A program made the translations under genes and the position numbers. From the NCBI GenBank assembly GCA_023853785.1, contig JAJIRX010000783.1, forward strand, positions 248,001 through 312,000: DNA of 64,000 nucleotides, written 5' to 3'. Positions 32,928 to 45,263 of the stretch are shown piece after piece (position 1 is the first letter of the stretch; every line of letters begins with the position of its first letter). This DNA comes from Psilocybe azurescens (lineage: Eukaryota; Basidiomycota; Agaricomycetes; Agaricales; Agrocybaceae). The notes under the pieces were generated by a model that worked only from the letters and a program-made list of their open reading frames with translations, did not search any database and had not been told where the DNA came from.

Positions 32928-34770
32928 ATGGATTCCAGTGCTCCTCTAACCCCCGAGATTATTACGCTCGGATATGATCTGTATGTTCCCTAACCCGCCT
33001 GGTTTGTATTTTTAGCTTATAATTAATGATGTTTTTAGTCTTGCGTTCAAGGTCGGTGCCTTCTGTACTCGGTAGCCCCTTTGCCTAAATTTTCATCTAG
33101 CGATATTACGTCGGCATGGCCGCTTTGCTTGCATATGACTATTGTTTGACGATTCGCCAAGAGATAGAAACCGTGTGGACAGGGAAAAGATCATTAAGTT
33201 AGTGGTTATCGATTCTTATCTTTATGCTTGCTCATGATCTTTCGAAACCAGTTTTCTATCTTTATGTGATGGTAAATCATACGCGTCCTATTCCTCATGT
33301 AAACGTTTGACCAAGCTCGTAGAATCGCTACTGCCCAATGGCATTCTGCATTGTAACCCTCTCAGGTATGTTCGATTTGTGATTTCCATATTAACGCGTT
33401 ATTGGGCTCTGTTGCTTAATTGCTTGTCCCAACCTAGCATATTTCTCTAATCTGTGGACGGCCGAGGTACCATTCCATTTGTTATTCATATATACTCCCA
33501 TTCTGACTTAATTACTTTAGGTGTATGTGGTATCATCTAGCTCCAATTGACTCATCTAATGGTTCTGTACCACAGTTGCGATCGATTTGCTATTGTGAAG
33601 TGGTTTCAAACATTGCTCATTGTTATACCTGCGGAGTCTGTGTTGGTCTTACGGTAAGAGAGCTTTATCTTCCTCTATACCTCCTTTTATTAATTGCGAT
33701 TTGACAGGATGTACGCCCTGGCCAATCGGAGTAAATTCTGTGGTGGGGTTTCTGGGCAGCATGATGATTGTGCAATGCTGCGTAGTCTTCTATGCCATGT
33801 CGCGTCCTGGAAAGAATCGAGGTACGTCGATAGGAGCGTTATGTGACTGTAGCAGGGTTTCACACATAGTTTTATCTCCAGCTCTTGAATCGCCATTTGA
33901 ACTGGGTGATCCTTATCATGGTGAGTACATGATTTCACTAGGCCAACTAACATTTCGTTGACCGCTTGAAGTCTGCATTCTATTTTCTGAGCCCAGAATG
34001 TGCGATTCACCTATATAATTCGCGATATTTCATCGAACGCGAGCACTGACTGAGCTTTCAGGGATACGGCCTATCTTGGTGTTTCGATTCTCTTCGATTT
34101 TACCGTCTTTGCTTTCACGATTGGGCGCACCGTCAATTTCTGCAAGAAACAACTTCCGAAAACGGCTCTTTTGAGAACGATTCTACGGGATGGAGCCTTC
34201 TACTTTGCTGTGATTCTATCTGGAAATGTTGTATGGATGATATGTGCTTTGGCCGGTCGGGTACGCACATCTCTTCCAAGGATTCTGAAGTTGGCCACGG
34301 CTGACATCTAGTAATAGCGAGGTGTGAAGTTAATAAATGCACAGTAAGTAATTTTCATTTGGAATTCAACGATACACTAATGACTCTTCTGTTCTCTCTC
34401 AAGGCCAAGCTTGCTGTGAGTGATATTCTTATTTATTCGCATGCAATTTCTCCTATTGAATGACCTAGTTTAACTTCTATCATGATCACGCGCCTAACGC
34501 TTTCTCTACGATCGGCTCTACATATAGATGGCACTGCTTTGCCATACGGTTGGCCTACGGATATGTTGGAAACAAACGAGGAAGAAAACAAGTTACAACT
34601 TCCTACTTTGGCCACGGTCAGTGATGCTGCTGTGTTCGGTGGTAGCGAGACACCTACAAATTCAAAGTAAGCTTGTCATCGTCTTCATTTGAGGGTGTAT
34701 ATGGAAGCTAAAACCTTTGATCTCATCCAACAGAAGTGTCTCAGACAGTATATCTTCAGACGCCAGATAA
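32928..34770 (+). CDS. DUF6533-type seven-helix membrane protein
   Basis: Start ATG 32928 (MDSSAPLTPEIITLGYDL). Exons seen: 32928-32980, 33039-33051, 33101-33197, 33252-33271, 33323-33365, 33438-33466, about 33590-33654, 33708-33821 and more to TAA at 34768-34770. The second joined segment, RYYVGMAALLAYDYCLTIRQEIETVW, is the DUF6533 signature (V-A-x-x-A-L-L-x-Y-D). CDRFAIVKWFQTLLIVIPAES, a run of helices (AYLGVSILFDFTVFAFTIGRTVN, AFYFAVILSGNVVWMICALA) and the closing MITRLTLSLRS box follow. The family is large in mushroom fungi, membrane-bound and of unknown function, sometimes compared with receptors. Frame trouble: the small exon near 33522 does not join cleanly, and near 33735-33750 the frame must change to reach FLGSMMIVQCCVVFYAMSRPG. 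Confidence 0.7.
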
Positions 34771-34934
34771 TACGGGCTGAATTTAGAACTAATTTATTGC
34801 AAATTATTCTTTTCTATAACTTATAGATATTGTACCGGGGGTGGTTTATCAACTCAAAGATGCATTGGCTTAATGACTCACTACAATGATGTTACTGTAC
34901 TTATGCTGTATAAAGTGACTTTATAGCTCAAAAA

Positions 34935-35210
34935 ATGAAGTTCGCAGTAGTATTTTTCATGATGCCGCCAAGATGCCTCCGGGCATTCGGGGCTGCGCTC
35001 GCTCTAACAGTAAGCCTTGCATTCCGCGGCTCACTATTACAGCGATCAGACCATATAAGCTGCGTCTACGCTGCCTGCATTCCGGATATAGAGGATAATT
35101 GCGGACACTGGGCACCACTTTGCAACTGCTCACTGCGCGGCAATATAATGACAAATGGGAGCACAGCCACACGCCCCCAGATAAGATCAGGCTTCGTTAA
35201 CCTTTCTTGA
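34935..35210 (+). CDS. Small possibly secreted Cys-containing protein (doubtful)
   Basis: A 91-codon intronless frame with ATG at 34935. The N-terminal 35 residues are hydrophobic (MKFAVVFFMMPPRCL, then FGAALALTVSLAF), followed by a cysteine cluster (SCVYAACIPDIEDNC, then LCNCSL). That is the profile of a small secreted fungal protein, but the arginine-containing leader is not ideal. The frame ends 38 nt before the fimbrin start, so it may simply lie in the fimbrin promoter and leader. No homologue comes to mind. Confidence 0.25.
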   Translation: MKFAVVFFMMPPRCLRAFGAALALTVSLAFRGSLLQRSDHISCVYAACIPDIEDNCGHWAPLCNCSLRGNIMTNGSTATRPQIRSGFVNLS

Positions 35211-35248
35211 ACATACCCTCCGTTTTCCTCCTTGCCCTACTACTTACT

Positions 35249-37685
35249 ATGGAAGCCCTCAAACTACAGAAAAAGTTTCCAGAGGTCTCTCGAGATGAGA
35301 TGTATGACCTCGTTAACCGTTTCAAGTACGTATATCTTAGAATTAGAAGTGAGATCATTGGCTCATCGTGATGACACAGTGCACTCCATACAGATACGCC
35401 CGGACGAGTGGACAAGAGCTCGGTTTTGCAGGCGCTGCAATCGAGTGGACAATCGTACGATGTTGCACGAGAGACACTGAAGCATGTCAGCGTAGATGCC
35501 AGTGGAAAGGTGGAATTGGACGACTGGGTTGAGGTGTGTCGGTAACCATTGTTCCGAGGGCATTACTGACTAGATCCGCAGTTGAATGTCAAATTGCGGT
35601 CGCAGCAAAAGAGTGCTATTACCACGAAAGCGGGCAAAGTCACTGTCCAAGGATCCAACGCCAACGTCAGTCATACTATCAACGAGGACGAAAGAGCCGA
35701 ATTCACGAATCATATCAATCTTGTACGTCCAACAACTATGCTCATGCTTATGGCCTGTATTCACGTCCTCCGGAGGTGATTGAAAATGATCCAGACATCG
35801 GAGACAGATATCCCATCCCCACCGATACAATGCAGCTTTTCGACGAATGTAAGGACGGGTTGATCCTCTGTAAACTTCTCAACGACTCAGTCCCCGACAC
35901 GATCGATACGCGTGTCCTCAACAAGCCAACACCGCGAAAACCCCTAAATGCATTCCAAATTACGGAGAACAACAACATCGTCATTACTTCAGCCAAAGGT
36001 ATTGGCTGCTCCGTGGTCAACATTGGATCGTCAGATTTGTCTGAGGGACGGGAGCATCTAATCCTTGGTCTCATCTGGCAGATCATCCGTCGCGGCTTGC
36101 TCGCTCAGGTCGATATCAAACTTCATCCCGAGCTTTACCGCTTGTGCGAAGACGGAGAGACCATCGATGACCTTCTACGTCTTACCCCCGATCAAATCCT
36201 CCTTCGCTGGTTCAACTACCACCTGAAGGCCGCCGGATGGAATCGCAGGTGAGCTGTTTCGCGTGTGTGGAAGGGACATCAACGTGAACTCATACATTCT
36301 TGACAGGGTGAACAACTTCAGCCGCGATGTCTCAGACGCAGAGAACTATACTGTGCTTCTCAATCAGTTGAAGCCAGATCAGTGCTCTCGTGCCCCGTTA
36401 CAGACTCGTGATATCCGCACTCGCGCTGAACAAGTCTGTTATGACCTCTATTCACTCTTCATATTATTTCTCACAGATTGTATAGGTTTTGCAAAACGCT
36501 GACAAAATCGGATGCCGAAAGTATCTGACACCATCATCGCTAGTGTCAGGTAACCCTCGCCTGAATCTCGCTTTCGTTGCCAATCTCTTCAATACGCACC
36601 CCGGACTTGAGCCCTTGGATGAGCAAGAAGCCAAGGATTATGGCCAGATTGAAGATTTCGACGCGGAAGGAGAACGCGAAGCGCGTGTATTCACGCTCTG
36701 GCTTAACTCTCTCGGTGTTGAGCCGGGTGTTTTCAATCTGTTCGAGAACCTGAAAGACGGGCTGATCATTCTGCAAGCATTTGATAAGATTTTACCTGGA
36801 AGTGTGATTTGGAGGCGTGTTTCTAAGCCGAAGGAGGGTGCTGGCCCGGCGTCATATGCCAGTGGGGGAGCGGGCGGAGACGATGACGAGGATGCAGCTG
36901 ATATTGGCGTTACCCCTAACCAGAGCACACTGTCGAGATTTAAAGCTGTGGAGAACACGAACTACGTTGTCGATCTCGGCAAGCAGAATGGCTTGCATCT
37001 CGTTGGTATTCAGGGAGCAGATATTGTCGATGGTCAGAAGAAGTTGGTTCTGGGACTCGTCTGGCAACTTATGCGGTGAGTGCATCGTGTTGGTTATTCT
37101 TGATAAAAATGAAATTAGCATGCTGATGGAAATTCTTTTACGAATTTTAGGATGAACATCACGAAAACACTTTCATCTCTGTCTAAGACTGGCCGACCAC
37201 TCACAGATCAGGATATCCTCAAGTGGGCTAACGCAACAGCACAAAAAGCCAAGCCAAGCGTGCGCCCCATTCGCTCGTTCAAGGATCCCTCTATCACCAC
37301 GGGACTATTCTTCCTCGATCTATTGGACGCCATTAGACCTGGAATCGTGGATCCTAACCTTGTCATTAGCGTTGCTGAGGACGGAGATTATGAGGATAGG
37401 AGGCAGAATGGTACGTCATTTGGTGAACTGTTGACGCGTTGTTATTCGCTTTTGGATTAATTTCTTTTGTTCGTGCCTTTTCCTTCTTTTCTTCTAGCCA
37501 AACTTGCTATTTCTATTGCAAGGAAGATGAACGCTCTGATCTTCCTGGTGCCTGAAGATATTGTGGACATTCGACCTCGACTGGTGAGCCTTCTTACTGC
37601 GTCTTTCCATGAAGGATGCGAGTTAACTTGGAGTATATCTTAGATCCTCACGTTTGTTGGTAGCTTGATGAGCATCTCCCAGTAA
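35249..37685 (+). CDS. SAC6: Fimbrin (plastin), actin-bundling protein
   Basis: Nine exons keep frame with no break: 35249-35325, 35380-35533, 35582-35722, 35776-36248, 36307-36433, 36486-37075, 37151-37410, 37498-37583, 37644-37685. The product is 649 residues, the normal fimbrin size. An N-terminal calmodulin-like segment (TDTPGRVDKSSVLQALQSSG, then SVDASGKVELDDWVE) is followed by four calponin-homology domains forming two actin-binding units. CH1 carries PIPTDTMQLFDECKDGLILCKLLN, CH2 ILLRWFNYHLKAAGW, CH3 ARVFTLWLNSLGVEPGVFNLFENLKDGLIILQAFDKI and CH4 DILKWANATAQ plus FFLDLLDAIRPGIVD. The last exon ends ILTFVGSLMSISQ. Fimbrin crosslinks actin filaments in cortical patches and is needed for endocytosis and polar growth. 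The EF-hand loops look degenerate, so calcium control may be weak. The symbol follows yeast SAC6. Confidence 0.95.
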
Positions 37686-39557
37686 ACCAAGTAAGTGTAC
37701 GGATTGCGTAATTTTTTAAATTTTACTTGTACAAGTGGCGGAGATTGTGAGGATGTGTTTGTGATTTCCATATCGTAATGTTCTTGTAATGAATTGGAAT
37801 GCCAATGGAATACGGGATTTTGAATTTCTGATAGGGTAGATGGTGTCGTCCTCCGGGTCTTCTCTTGTCATTCTGATATGTTCTTGCCATTCTTCGTTAG
37901 TTGCGTTGCTGTCTTTTCTACTGACCATGACCTTCGCGGTTACGTGACTTAAGTCTACGACAGAGGTCAAGGTGTTCCGCCACTGGAATACTGACAATGC
38001 GACGACATACCGATTCATAAAATTAATTCTGGATACGGTAAGCCAGTACACTTTGGGTGTCCCTCCGTCTCTAGGCCTTCTCTTTGTATGTATAACATAT
38101 CTTGTCTTCTCTCACTGCGGCCAAAACCTACTTGTGAATGAGCGCTGATAAAATTAGTGCTGAGTAGGGTCGCCTGACCATTTTACCTGTCAACCGTGGA
38201 CAGGAGGGTTGTGGAGTCTGTCCTACGATAATTGTGTGTATGTTTTTCTTTTTATAGCGAGGGTGGAGAATCTTCTCTGGGGAATCCATAGATGGTCAAC
38301 ATAAAATTACCATGGCTCCGGGGTGTTCATCAACCCGAAATGTTCTCAAGCTTGCTTCTATGCATAGCCTTGCACTGAATACTCAAACCCGAGTTCTTGA
38401 ATGGAGCGGACTTCCAGCTGTCGATCTTCTTGAGGTTAGTGAGTTCTTTAGAGGAAAGTTCTGTCTGAAGTGGGCCAGGCCTACAGTCTGTACCCGTAGC
38501 CGCTCTATGTAATTGATACATTAATATTTATAGGCTTCATGTTAGCAACGTAATTACTTGTGGAGATCTACGTGAACTTTCTGATGCATGCCGTTGGCGA
38601 CTGAATATTCGAATTGTTAGGATGCAACATGTTGACGATTATTATAATGCCATTTACATACCACTGAGACAGGATTCAAGAGCATAAAATTATCTTGGAT
38701 TGCTCGTCATCGATTCATCAGTGGACCAAGGCTTTGCATGTTTATTTATAGACAACGGGTCTGATTTTTCGCACGAGACTCTACACGAGCACCGGGTCTT
38801 AAACTGTAAGATCCCGCATGCCGTATGTTACGCGCTGGTGTGTGTGTGGATAATCTGTATGTCATAAATGTGAAACTGATTGATATCTTGTTACATTCGA
38901 AGTTCGTTGGCACCGGCGAAGAACTCGGAGGACTAAGGCCATTTCTCGTCTGCACAAGGCAAATAAAAAATATACCTCCGTTGCCAAGACTTAATGGTGT
39001 TGTTCTTGTTCGGCGCTCAAAAACATCAAACCAGTGACACAGCGTTATCTAATTGAATGGGATCAATCCATCGACCATCGATTGGCGGAACTCACGCAGG
39101 GACATTCATCGGAGGCCCCACCAAAGAGACATTGCTCTGTTAAGCCTCGAGGCGTCAAAACCAAGCATTTTTTCACCTAGGGTTGTATCGACAACATCTC
39201 TTTTTTGCGCCCAGCGTCGAGGTAGATGGATGCATAAAAGGTAGTTAGTGTGCTTAGATCCATAAAGCTATTTCGAGTAGGCGGAAACTATCAAAACGAA
39301 AAGGCAACTGAACGGCTGATGCATGATGGCCAGAGGTCCGGAAGGCACGTCGGACATCAACCGGCAGCCCTGGCCATCTGAGCAACGGAAAATATAAAGT
39401 TACCTAAATCTGCTTGTTCTCGTTCCCTCATAATCACCCCTCAGAATCTGGGGCCTGGATTCCGCTCCCCTCTTTTCTGCTTTTTAGAAGTCCTCCCGTT
39501 CTTTCAGTTCTTCACTTCCCTAATCTTAATACATAGACACATCGCCTCTTCGACACG
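37686..39557. other. Intergenic region, 1.9 kb
   Basis: Between two plus-strand genes. Short frames on both strands carry no domain or splice support. A TATA-like ATATAAAG sits at about 39393, some 165 nt before the bestrophin 2 start, followed by a C/T-rich stretch typical of fungal promoters (39420-39540). Confidence 0.4.
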
Positions 39558-41733
39558 ATGGTCTCGTCAAACCCACTGTTTCGTGGTACATGGACTGCTA
39601 GAAAGTTCCAAGCTACGGTCATCAATGACATTTGGCCTGAAGTCGCGTTCTTTACGCTTGTGGCAACAAGTACGATAAACCGTTAGCTTTGCAGTTATTA
39701 TTCTTAACGCTATCTTCACTCAAGTGGTGGTGCTGGTGTCGGAGAAGACTAGTCATGATCTCAGTATCTCTAACCAGCTGCTGACTGTCCTGGGTACAGT
39801 TCTCGGTCTGGTTATATCCTTCCGAACATCATCGGCATATGAAAGGTGAGCATTGTTGCACAACTCCCCGTAAAATCTAAAACAGTTGTATAGGTATCAA
39901 GATGGAAGAAAGATGTGGACAAATATCATTTCTGCGTCGCGCAACTTTTCTCAGCAGGTACAAGACATTGTTCCCTTATCATGCTGTCTCACGTTGCCTG
40001 AACTTTTTTTTTTTTGTAGATCTGGATTCATATCCCAACTGATCGTACGGGAAAAGGTGCACTAGCCAACACTACTCAGCTTCAGAATGTAATTGAAAAG
40101 AAGACAATGATTAACCTGGTATGCTTTTTCTACACAGAGACCCCTTGGATATTTTCTCATTTAAATAGGTTCTTGCGTTCGCTGTGTCCGTCAAGGTTTG
40201 CAATCACTATCCATTAACATCAATTTCCAAATTCTGATCGTGTGACCCACAGCACTTCTTGCGAGACGAGCCTGGTGTTTACTATGAGGACCTTTACCCC
40301 TTGATCTCCTTCCTCCCAAAATACGCAAATGGCAAGGACGGCGTAGAGTCTGAGAAACTTCCTCTCTGGCATGAAGATGAAACTGATCAGCATCGTCATG
40401 TCGATGAGCCTGTTACTGAGCTTGGCGCCGACTTTTCCTCGCGGGACTCCTCGCGTCGGGGAAGTAACGGTCTCTCGGACCCGGAGAAGGCGTTCCCTCA
40501 AGTCACTAGCGATCGTCCTCTGAAACCCGCACGCAATCCTCCAGAGACCTCCATCTTCGATTACATTCCTCTTCTTAGATTTTTCAAATGGATTGTTCGT
40601 GTGGTCACCCGGTCGGCGCGTCCCAAGGGGAAGGGCAAGAAAAGACGTAATAACGAATATGTGGAAAGTCATATACCATTGGAGATCATTCTTATGCTTT
40701 CGAAGTTAGTCGTCTTAATTTCCATCTGATGAAAAATATTACTAATGGCCTGCACCTCCGCAGCTATACAGCTTGTGCGTAGTGACTGCTGATTTGGATT
40801 TCGGGCTTCATATAACGTTTTCACGTTGTAGGGACTATGCGTAACGGACTGCTTCAACCTGCCATTGCGACCGGCGTCACCTCCAATCTCACTCTACTCC
40901 AGGATACTCTTTCCAACCTGGAACGCATTTGCAACACTCCCTTGCCATTTGCCTATCAGGCGCATCTACGCATGTCTCTCTGGTGGGCATTTTCATCATT
41001 AAAAGTTACAAGAGTAGTTACTGAGTATCTCGATGTTCTCTTGCAGGCTCTATCTATTCTTCCTTCCTGTGCGTCATTTCCAAAGTGACATTCATTTATG
41101 ATCTCAATTTCTCTTCAGTTCCAAATCGAAAAAGCGTTTACCTGGGTCACTATCCCGGGAACCGCGTTCGCATCTTTCCCTCTTGCTTGGTTTCCTCGAG
41201 ATTGGTCAAGAAATGTAAGTCATGTTAAGCTCATGTTCCCAGACACTCCACCTGATGGGTCCTTCGCTAGTGAAAATCCATTCAACTACGATTTGAATGA
41301 CCTTGGTAATTTTTGATTACATTTACTACTGTCAAATTTCTTATTCCGTTCTAGACCTCGATTATTTCTGTCAAGCTATTCAGAGAGAGTTGCATCTGAT
41401 TACTGCTGTATGTCACGGTCCTATTTTTTTCTTCTGCTTTTTTTAATACGGCTGCCTGATCCTGCAATCCTCTAGCATACCACACCGAACCCATCGGAGT
41501 TCGTGTTCAATCATTTGTGAGGGAATAACCGATTTTTGCTTGGTTCGCACTACTGACGTACACATTTCAGGAATCAACCATTTGCCCCAGCAGATCGACG
41601 ATCCGCCCAGGACCTTGTCGCGAGCGGCGACGTCTACAGCCATCCAAGTGAGCCATCGGCTCCAGGAGTCGACAGTCTGCGTCGCACTCTCGTGAGAAGC
41701 TGGAAGCAGGTCAACACCCTCAGTCGCCAGTGA
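39558..41733 (+). CDS. Bestrophin-like anion channel 2 (UPF0187 family)
   Basis: Fourteen exons: 39558-39669, 39725-39845, 39894-39957, 40020-40118, 40169-40195, 40253-40704, 40764-40774 (11 nt), 40832-40982, 41047-41068, 41119-41214, 41271-41305, 41355-41407, 41476-41516, 41571-41733; about 481 residues. Motifs match those of the 9.3-12.1 kb gene. They are WTARKFQATVINDIWPEVAFF, LLTVLGTVLGLVISFRTSSAYERYQDGRKMW, FLRDEPGVYYEDLYPLISFLP, LERICNTPLPFAYQAHLRMSLW and the ending ENPFNYDLNDLDLDYFC. Members form anion channels; the cellular role in mushrooms is not known. The frame breaks at 41178-41180: with one C fewer, SFPLAWFPRDW becomes the conserved SFLLLGFLEIGQEIENPF, and the GTAAGT donor then falls in phase. 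Unlike paralogue 1 it has a clear ATG (MVSSNPLFRGTW) and a charged cytoplasmic insert encoded by exon 6. Confidence 0.9.
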
Positions 41734-42233
41734 GGGCTGATGCCAGGACGCGCTTGAGCCATGACCAATACATACCAAAATCGTGACCTTTTCCGGTCTT
41801 TCGTTTTACTTTTTTTTCTTGCGATTCTTCACGACATTTTTTTTTTGGGTATTTATATAATTTAGGCCAAGCAAAAGTAAGGGGGAAATAGGGACTATTA
41901 CTGGCCTCCACGTTTACGACGACAACACCATCATATACTGTCTCCAGTTCGTAACTTATATACCGGCCCTTCTCCTGCTTATCTGACGCGTCGGAGGCAT
42001 TGACGACAATATTCCCAACGCTAAGATCGCGTTTTGACGCCGTAGATCGGTGTTCGATTTGAATACAATTTTTCTTAAGTGACCGCTGGGTCTTTTAGAG
42101 TTTTCTGGTGCTCGGTGCCTTCCATATTCATTATCAGGTATCAGCGGCTCTGACGATATAAACTGTTGGTTCATAATATTTCACGGCTATGTACATTAAT
42201 TTGCCTTGAGAGCAGCCTCGTCCAGATATCGCC
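41734..42233. other. Tail-to-tail intergenic region
   Basis: About 500 bases between the stops of bestrophin 2 and the next minus-strand gene. AT-rich with T and A runs near 41810-41850. No gene. Confidence 0.4.
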
Positions 42234-44603
42234 TCATCTCGCTCTAAACAGCCTAATTTCTGGCCCAGCTGTCCACCGGAATGACATTTCTCTTCCACTG
42301 TGTTCCCCTGCTACTTCTGAATCTGTCCATTGCGAGTTCATTGGCATCTCATCGTCTGCATCAAGTTCGATAAAGCGCGATGGCAGCGGCCCGGACGATA
42401 CGACAGGACTACCAGGTGTCGGTGTGCTGCTATCGGAATCACTCCCTGTGTCTTCTGTCCAGACAGGAATGTCGCTTTCGGTGGTATCAAAGACACTGTC
42501 ATCAGACTCTTCCACCACGTCTTTTTGGGTCTCCGTTTCACATGTTAGGAGATTTCCTTCTTCCATACGACAGTAGACATCGTCTATCCGCCGCATTCTG
42601 TCGGCGTATATTCTCCAGCTTCAGCATATGCTGCTTCAATCTCTGCGAAAATCTCGGGGGCAGTAAATCGTCAGGGATTATTTGATCTGTAACCGACAGC
42701 AGCGATGTGTTCGCTGTTTCCACACGAATGCTCTCGAAGTCGATGGACGGGGACTTCCTTGGTTCTCTATACTCTGCAGGTATTGGCAATTGAGGCGGAA
42801 GAGAGAGGTTAGAGTAGTCCCGGAATGGCGACTCAGGGTGATGCTCTTCTTCTTTGGTGATATGCCTACTAGAAATCGTCCCAGCTTCGGCGCACAGAAA
42901 GCTTTCTTGTAAGTGTGGAAGTGGATATGGGTGCACATTTATCGACATGCTAGCGTGACACTCTCCTTCCGACAGACTACTCTCCGATGACGGAGGGCCA
43001 TATGACATCGTCTGTGACCAGCCTTCGGCAATCCTAACCGGAAGTTGATTTACACATTGAGTGGATCTCCCTTTACGATTTGAGACCGGTGACTTTCCAA
43101 TGGACGGGTTGGTCTGGGTGATGAATGAGGAATGATGACGCTGAGCAGAAATATCGCTGAAGGGTGCCGATTTAGCTCGTTGGGCCTTTGCCTGGTCATG
43201 CGTAAGCGGTGGATGACCATGATTATGGACAGAACCGAACTCGTTATTGACTACTTCAATGATATTTGCTGTGTGACCATGCCCCGACCTTGCGCGAGAT
43301 TGACGACTTTGTTGAACACTTCGTATGAAGAGGTGGTTTTCCTGCGCTGTGCTCTCGCTGTTGTAGGCGCTGTCCTGATAAGCACCGGATCGACGTAGAA
43401 ACTGACGCGACCGAGTCCCTAATGACTGCCGATTGCGACTTGTAGATGAAGTCTTCTTCTTCTAAAAAGATCTCTGAGCACGTCGAAATTTCTAAAGTCG
43501 AAAGAAAGGTATGGCTGACCTTGATTTTGTCTTTCTCCAGGTTTTTGTGACGTTGAAATGGACGGTCATGTTGGTCCTAATGTGCGTGTCAACGTAGAGG
43601 AAACCTTGTAAATGGCATTTCTCTCACCTCTCGTTGGCTGGAGAATTTCTCTTCCGAAGCCAAATTTGGTTCACATATATCCCCGTCCATGTCCAGCCTA
43701 TCGCTGTCTTTTTTCTTTCACATATCCCTCTGACCATTCGCTAATTGCCTGCTCCCAGTCCTTGTACACGCCTTCTGCCAGTTGTTGATGATAGTGGTCG
43801 TATGTCACAAGAAGCTTCTCGACGTCATGTTCGCTCTGGATTCTTCTGAGCACTTCCTCCATCCGTTCCCCATACTCTTTTGCCATAGAGTAGAACTCCT
43901 TCATGAGAGCTCGCCATTTCAGTAACGCGTAATCCTTCAGTCCTGACGAATCGGCGCTCGAGGTCCAAATTCTATGAAATAGATTGGGTGTTAACCCGTA
44001 TAGTCGAGGGGAGAGAATGGTAATGCGAGGTTTGTCTTTATGTGTACCGGCATCAGACTCCAGTGACTTTGACTCCTCTGTCTTCTTGAGAGGTAGTTTA
44101 TCCGTAGGAACATTTTTCGCTCGTGTAGTGTCAGTAGCCTTGTGGTCGTGGATGCCGGTGTTGCGTAATCGATCTTCTTCTTCTTTGGCCCATGTCTGAT
44201 ATGAAAGGCATACAGAACTCTATCACGCACGGGTTAAGGTCAAAACGTGCCCAAGTCAAAGAGGTGCCGATGTGACGTTACTCACCGGTCGTGTTTGAGG
44301 ATCATGGGCGCTTAACTTGGAGGCCCCAATCACATTGTGCCACATATCTAAAGATCGCCATCGTAGAATCTGTTGTAGCTGCCCTATTTCCTCCGGCAAG
44401 GTCGGCCAGCTATGAGGCCTACAACCCGATCTCTTCAGCTCCAGAAGCCACTCCTTCCTGGCACGCTCAAGCTGTTTTGGGGCCAACGCAAGGGTTTTTC
44501 CCGCCTTGGCAGGCCCGTGTAAAGTGGAGAGTTGAGGCTGGTACTTTTGAAGAAAGGAAAGCCACGATTTATGGATGGGTGTAGCGTTATGCGTGTTAGA
44601 CAT
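42234..44603 (-). CDS. Unrecognised protein, Ser-rich C-terminal half
   Basis: I do not recognise this protein. ATG at 44603 (MSNTHNATPIHKSWLSFL). Exons about 44603-44286, 44195-43628, 43576-43521, then from about 43462 to the stop at 42234-42236. The N-terminal third is helical and basic (LAPKQLERARKEWLLELKRS, then EEIGQLQQILRWRSLDMWHNV). The second part has a charged helix (MKEFYSMAKEYGERMEEVLRRI). The rest is Ser/Pro/His-rich and probably disordered, ending with an acidic Ser stretch. Two frame breaks: the six-T run at 43709-43714 (one base missing; VKEKRQR-stop becomes KKDSDRLDMDGDICEPN) and near 42585 (RRQNAADR to DDVYCRMEEGNLL). Without mending it would look like two or three short genes. 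About 690 residues if whole. Possibly nuclear, by composition only. Confidence 0.5.
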
Positions 44604-45263
44604 AGTGGACTCCGAATTGGGGGGATTGTGCGCAGGATTCAAAGAAGTGGTCCCCCTATATCTGATGTGGGCGTCGGCCTAGATAATGTTCCATCTGTCA
44701 TGTTAAGGCTTCTGTAGCTTGTTATGTAAAGTCGGCAAATCGGTGTAGATATGGCGGCTTGTGGGTGCTCCGGCGAGGTTCTTGCGTGAGATACCGAGCG
44801 AGCGACCCAATGGCGGACAATCTATTGATAAAGTCGCGCCCCGCACTAGACTAAGAATGGTTCTCTAACAGTATTTATCAGCAACCTGACCCTAGTACAG
44901 GTCTATGAATCAGTCAAGGAGCCGCCGTATAAGTTTTGGTTCTATTTTGGCCCAGTTATCGAGCTTGTTGGCAGATGAGATGGTCATCGCCCTTGTTCCT
45001 CGTCCGCTAATATCTGCTTCTTTCTAGGTGATGGGCGGGTGCCGTTTTCATCGCAACCGGAGAATCTTACAAGTTAGAAGCAAAGGCATCGATGTGCATG
45101 AGTGTGGCCTATAAGTACTTGGAAGCACTAGCCACGATTCTGTCGAGATTCTGTCGAGATTCTGTGCAATATGTTTTTAATTAACTTTCGGGCCACCGGA
45201 CGCGTGCAGAGACGCGATGAAACGGTGAACGCGTCATGGGCAAAAAAGTCACTTTTACTAATA
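44604..45263. other. Promoter side of the unrecognised gene
   Basis: No supported frame. The last 20 bases before the MITE read through a short A/T stretch ending in the TA target. Confidence 0.35.
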
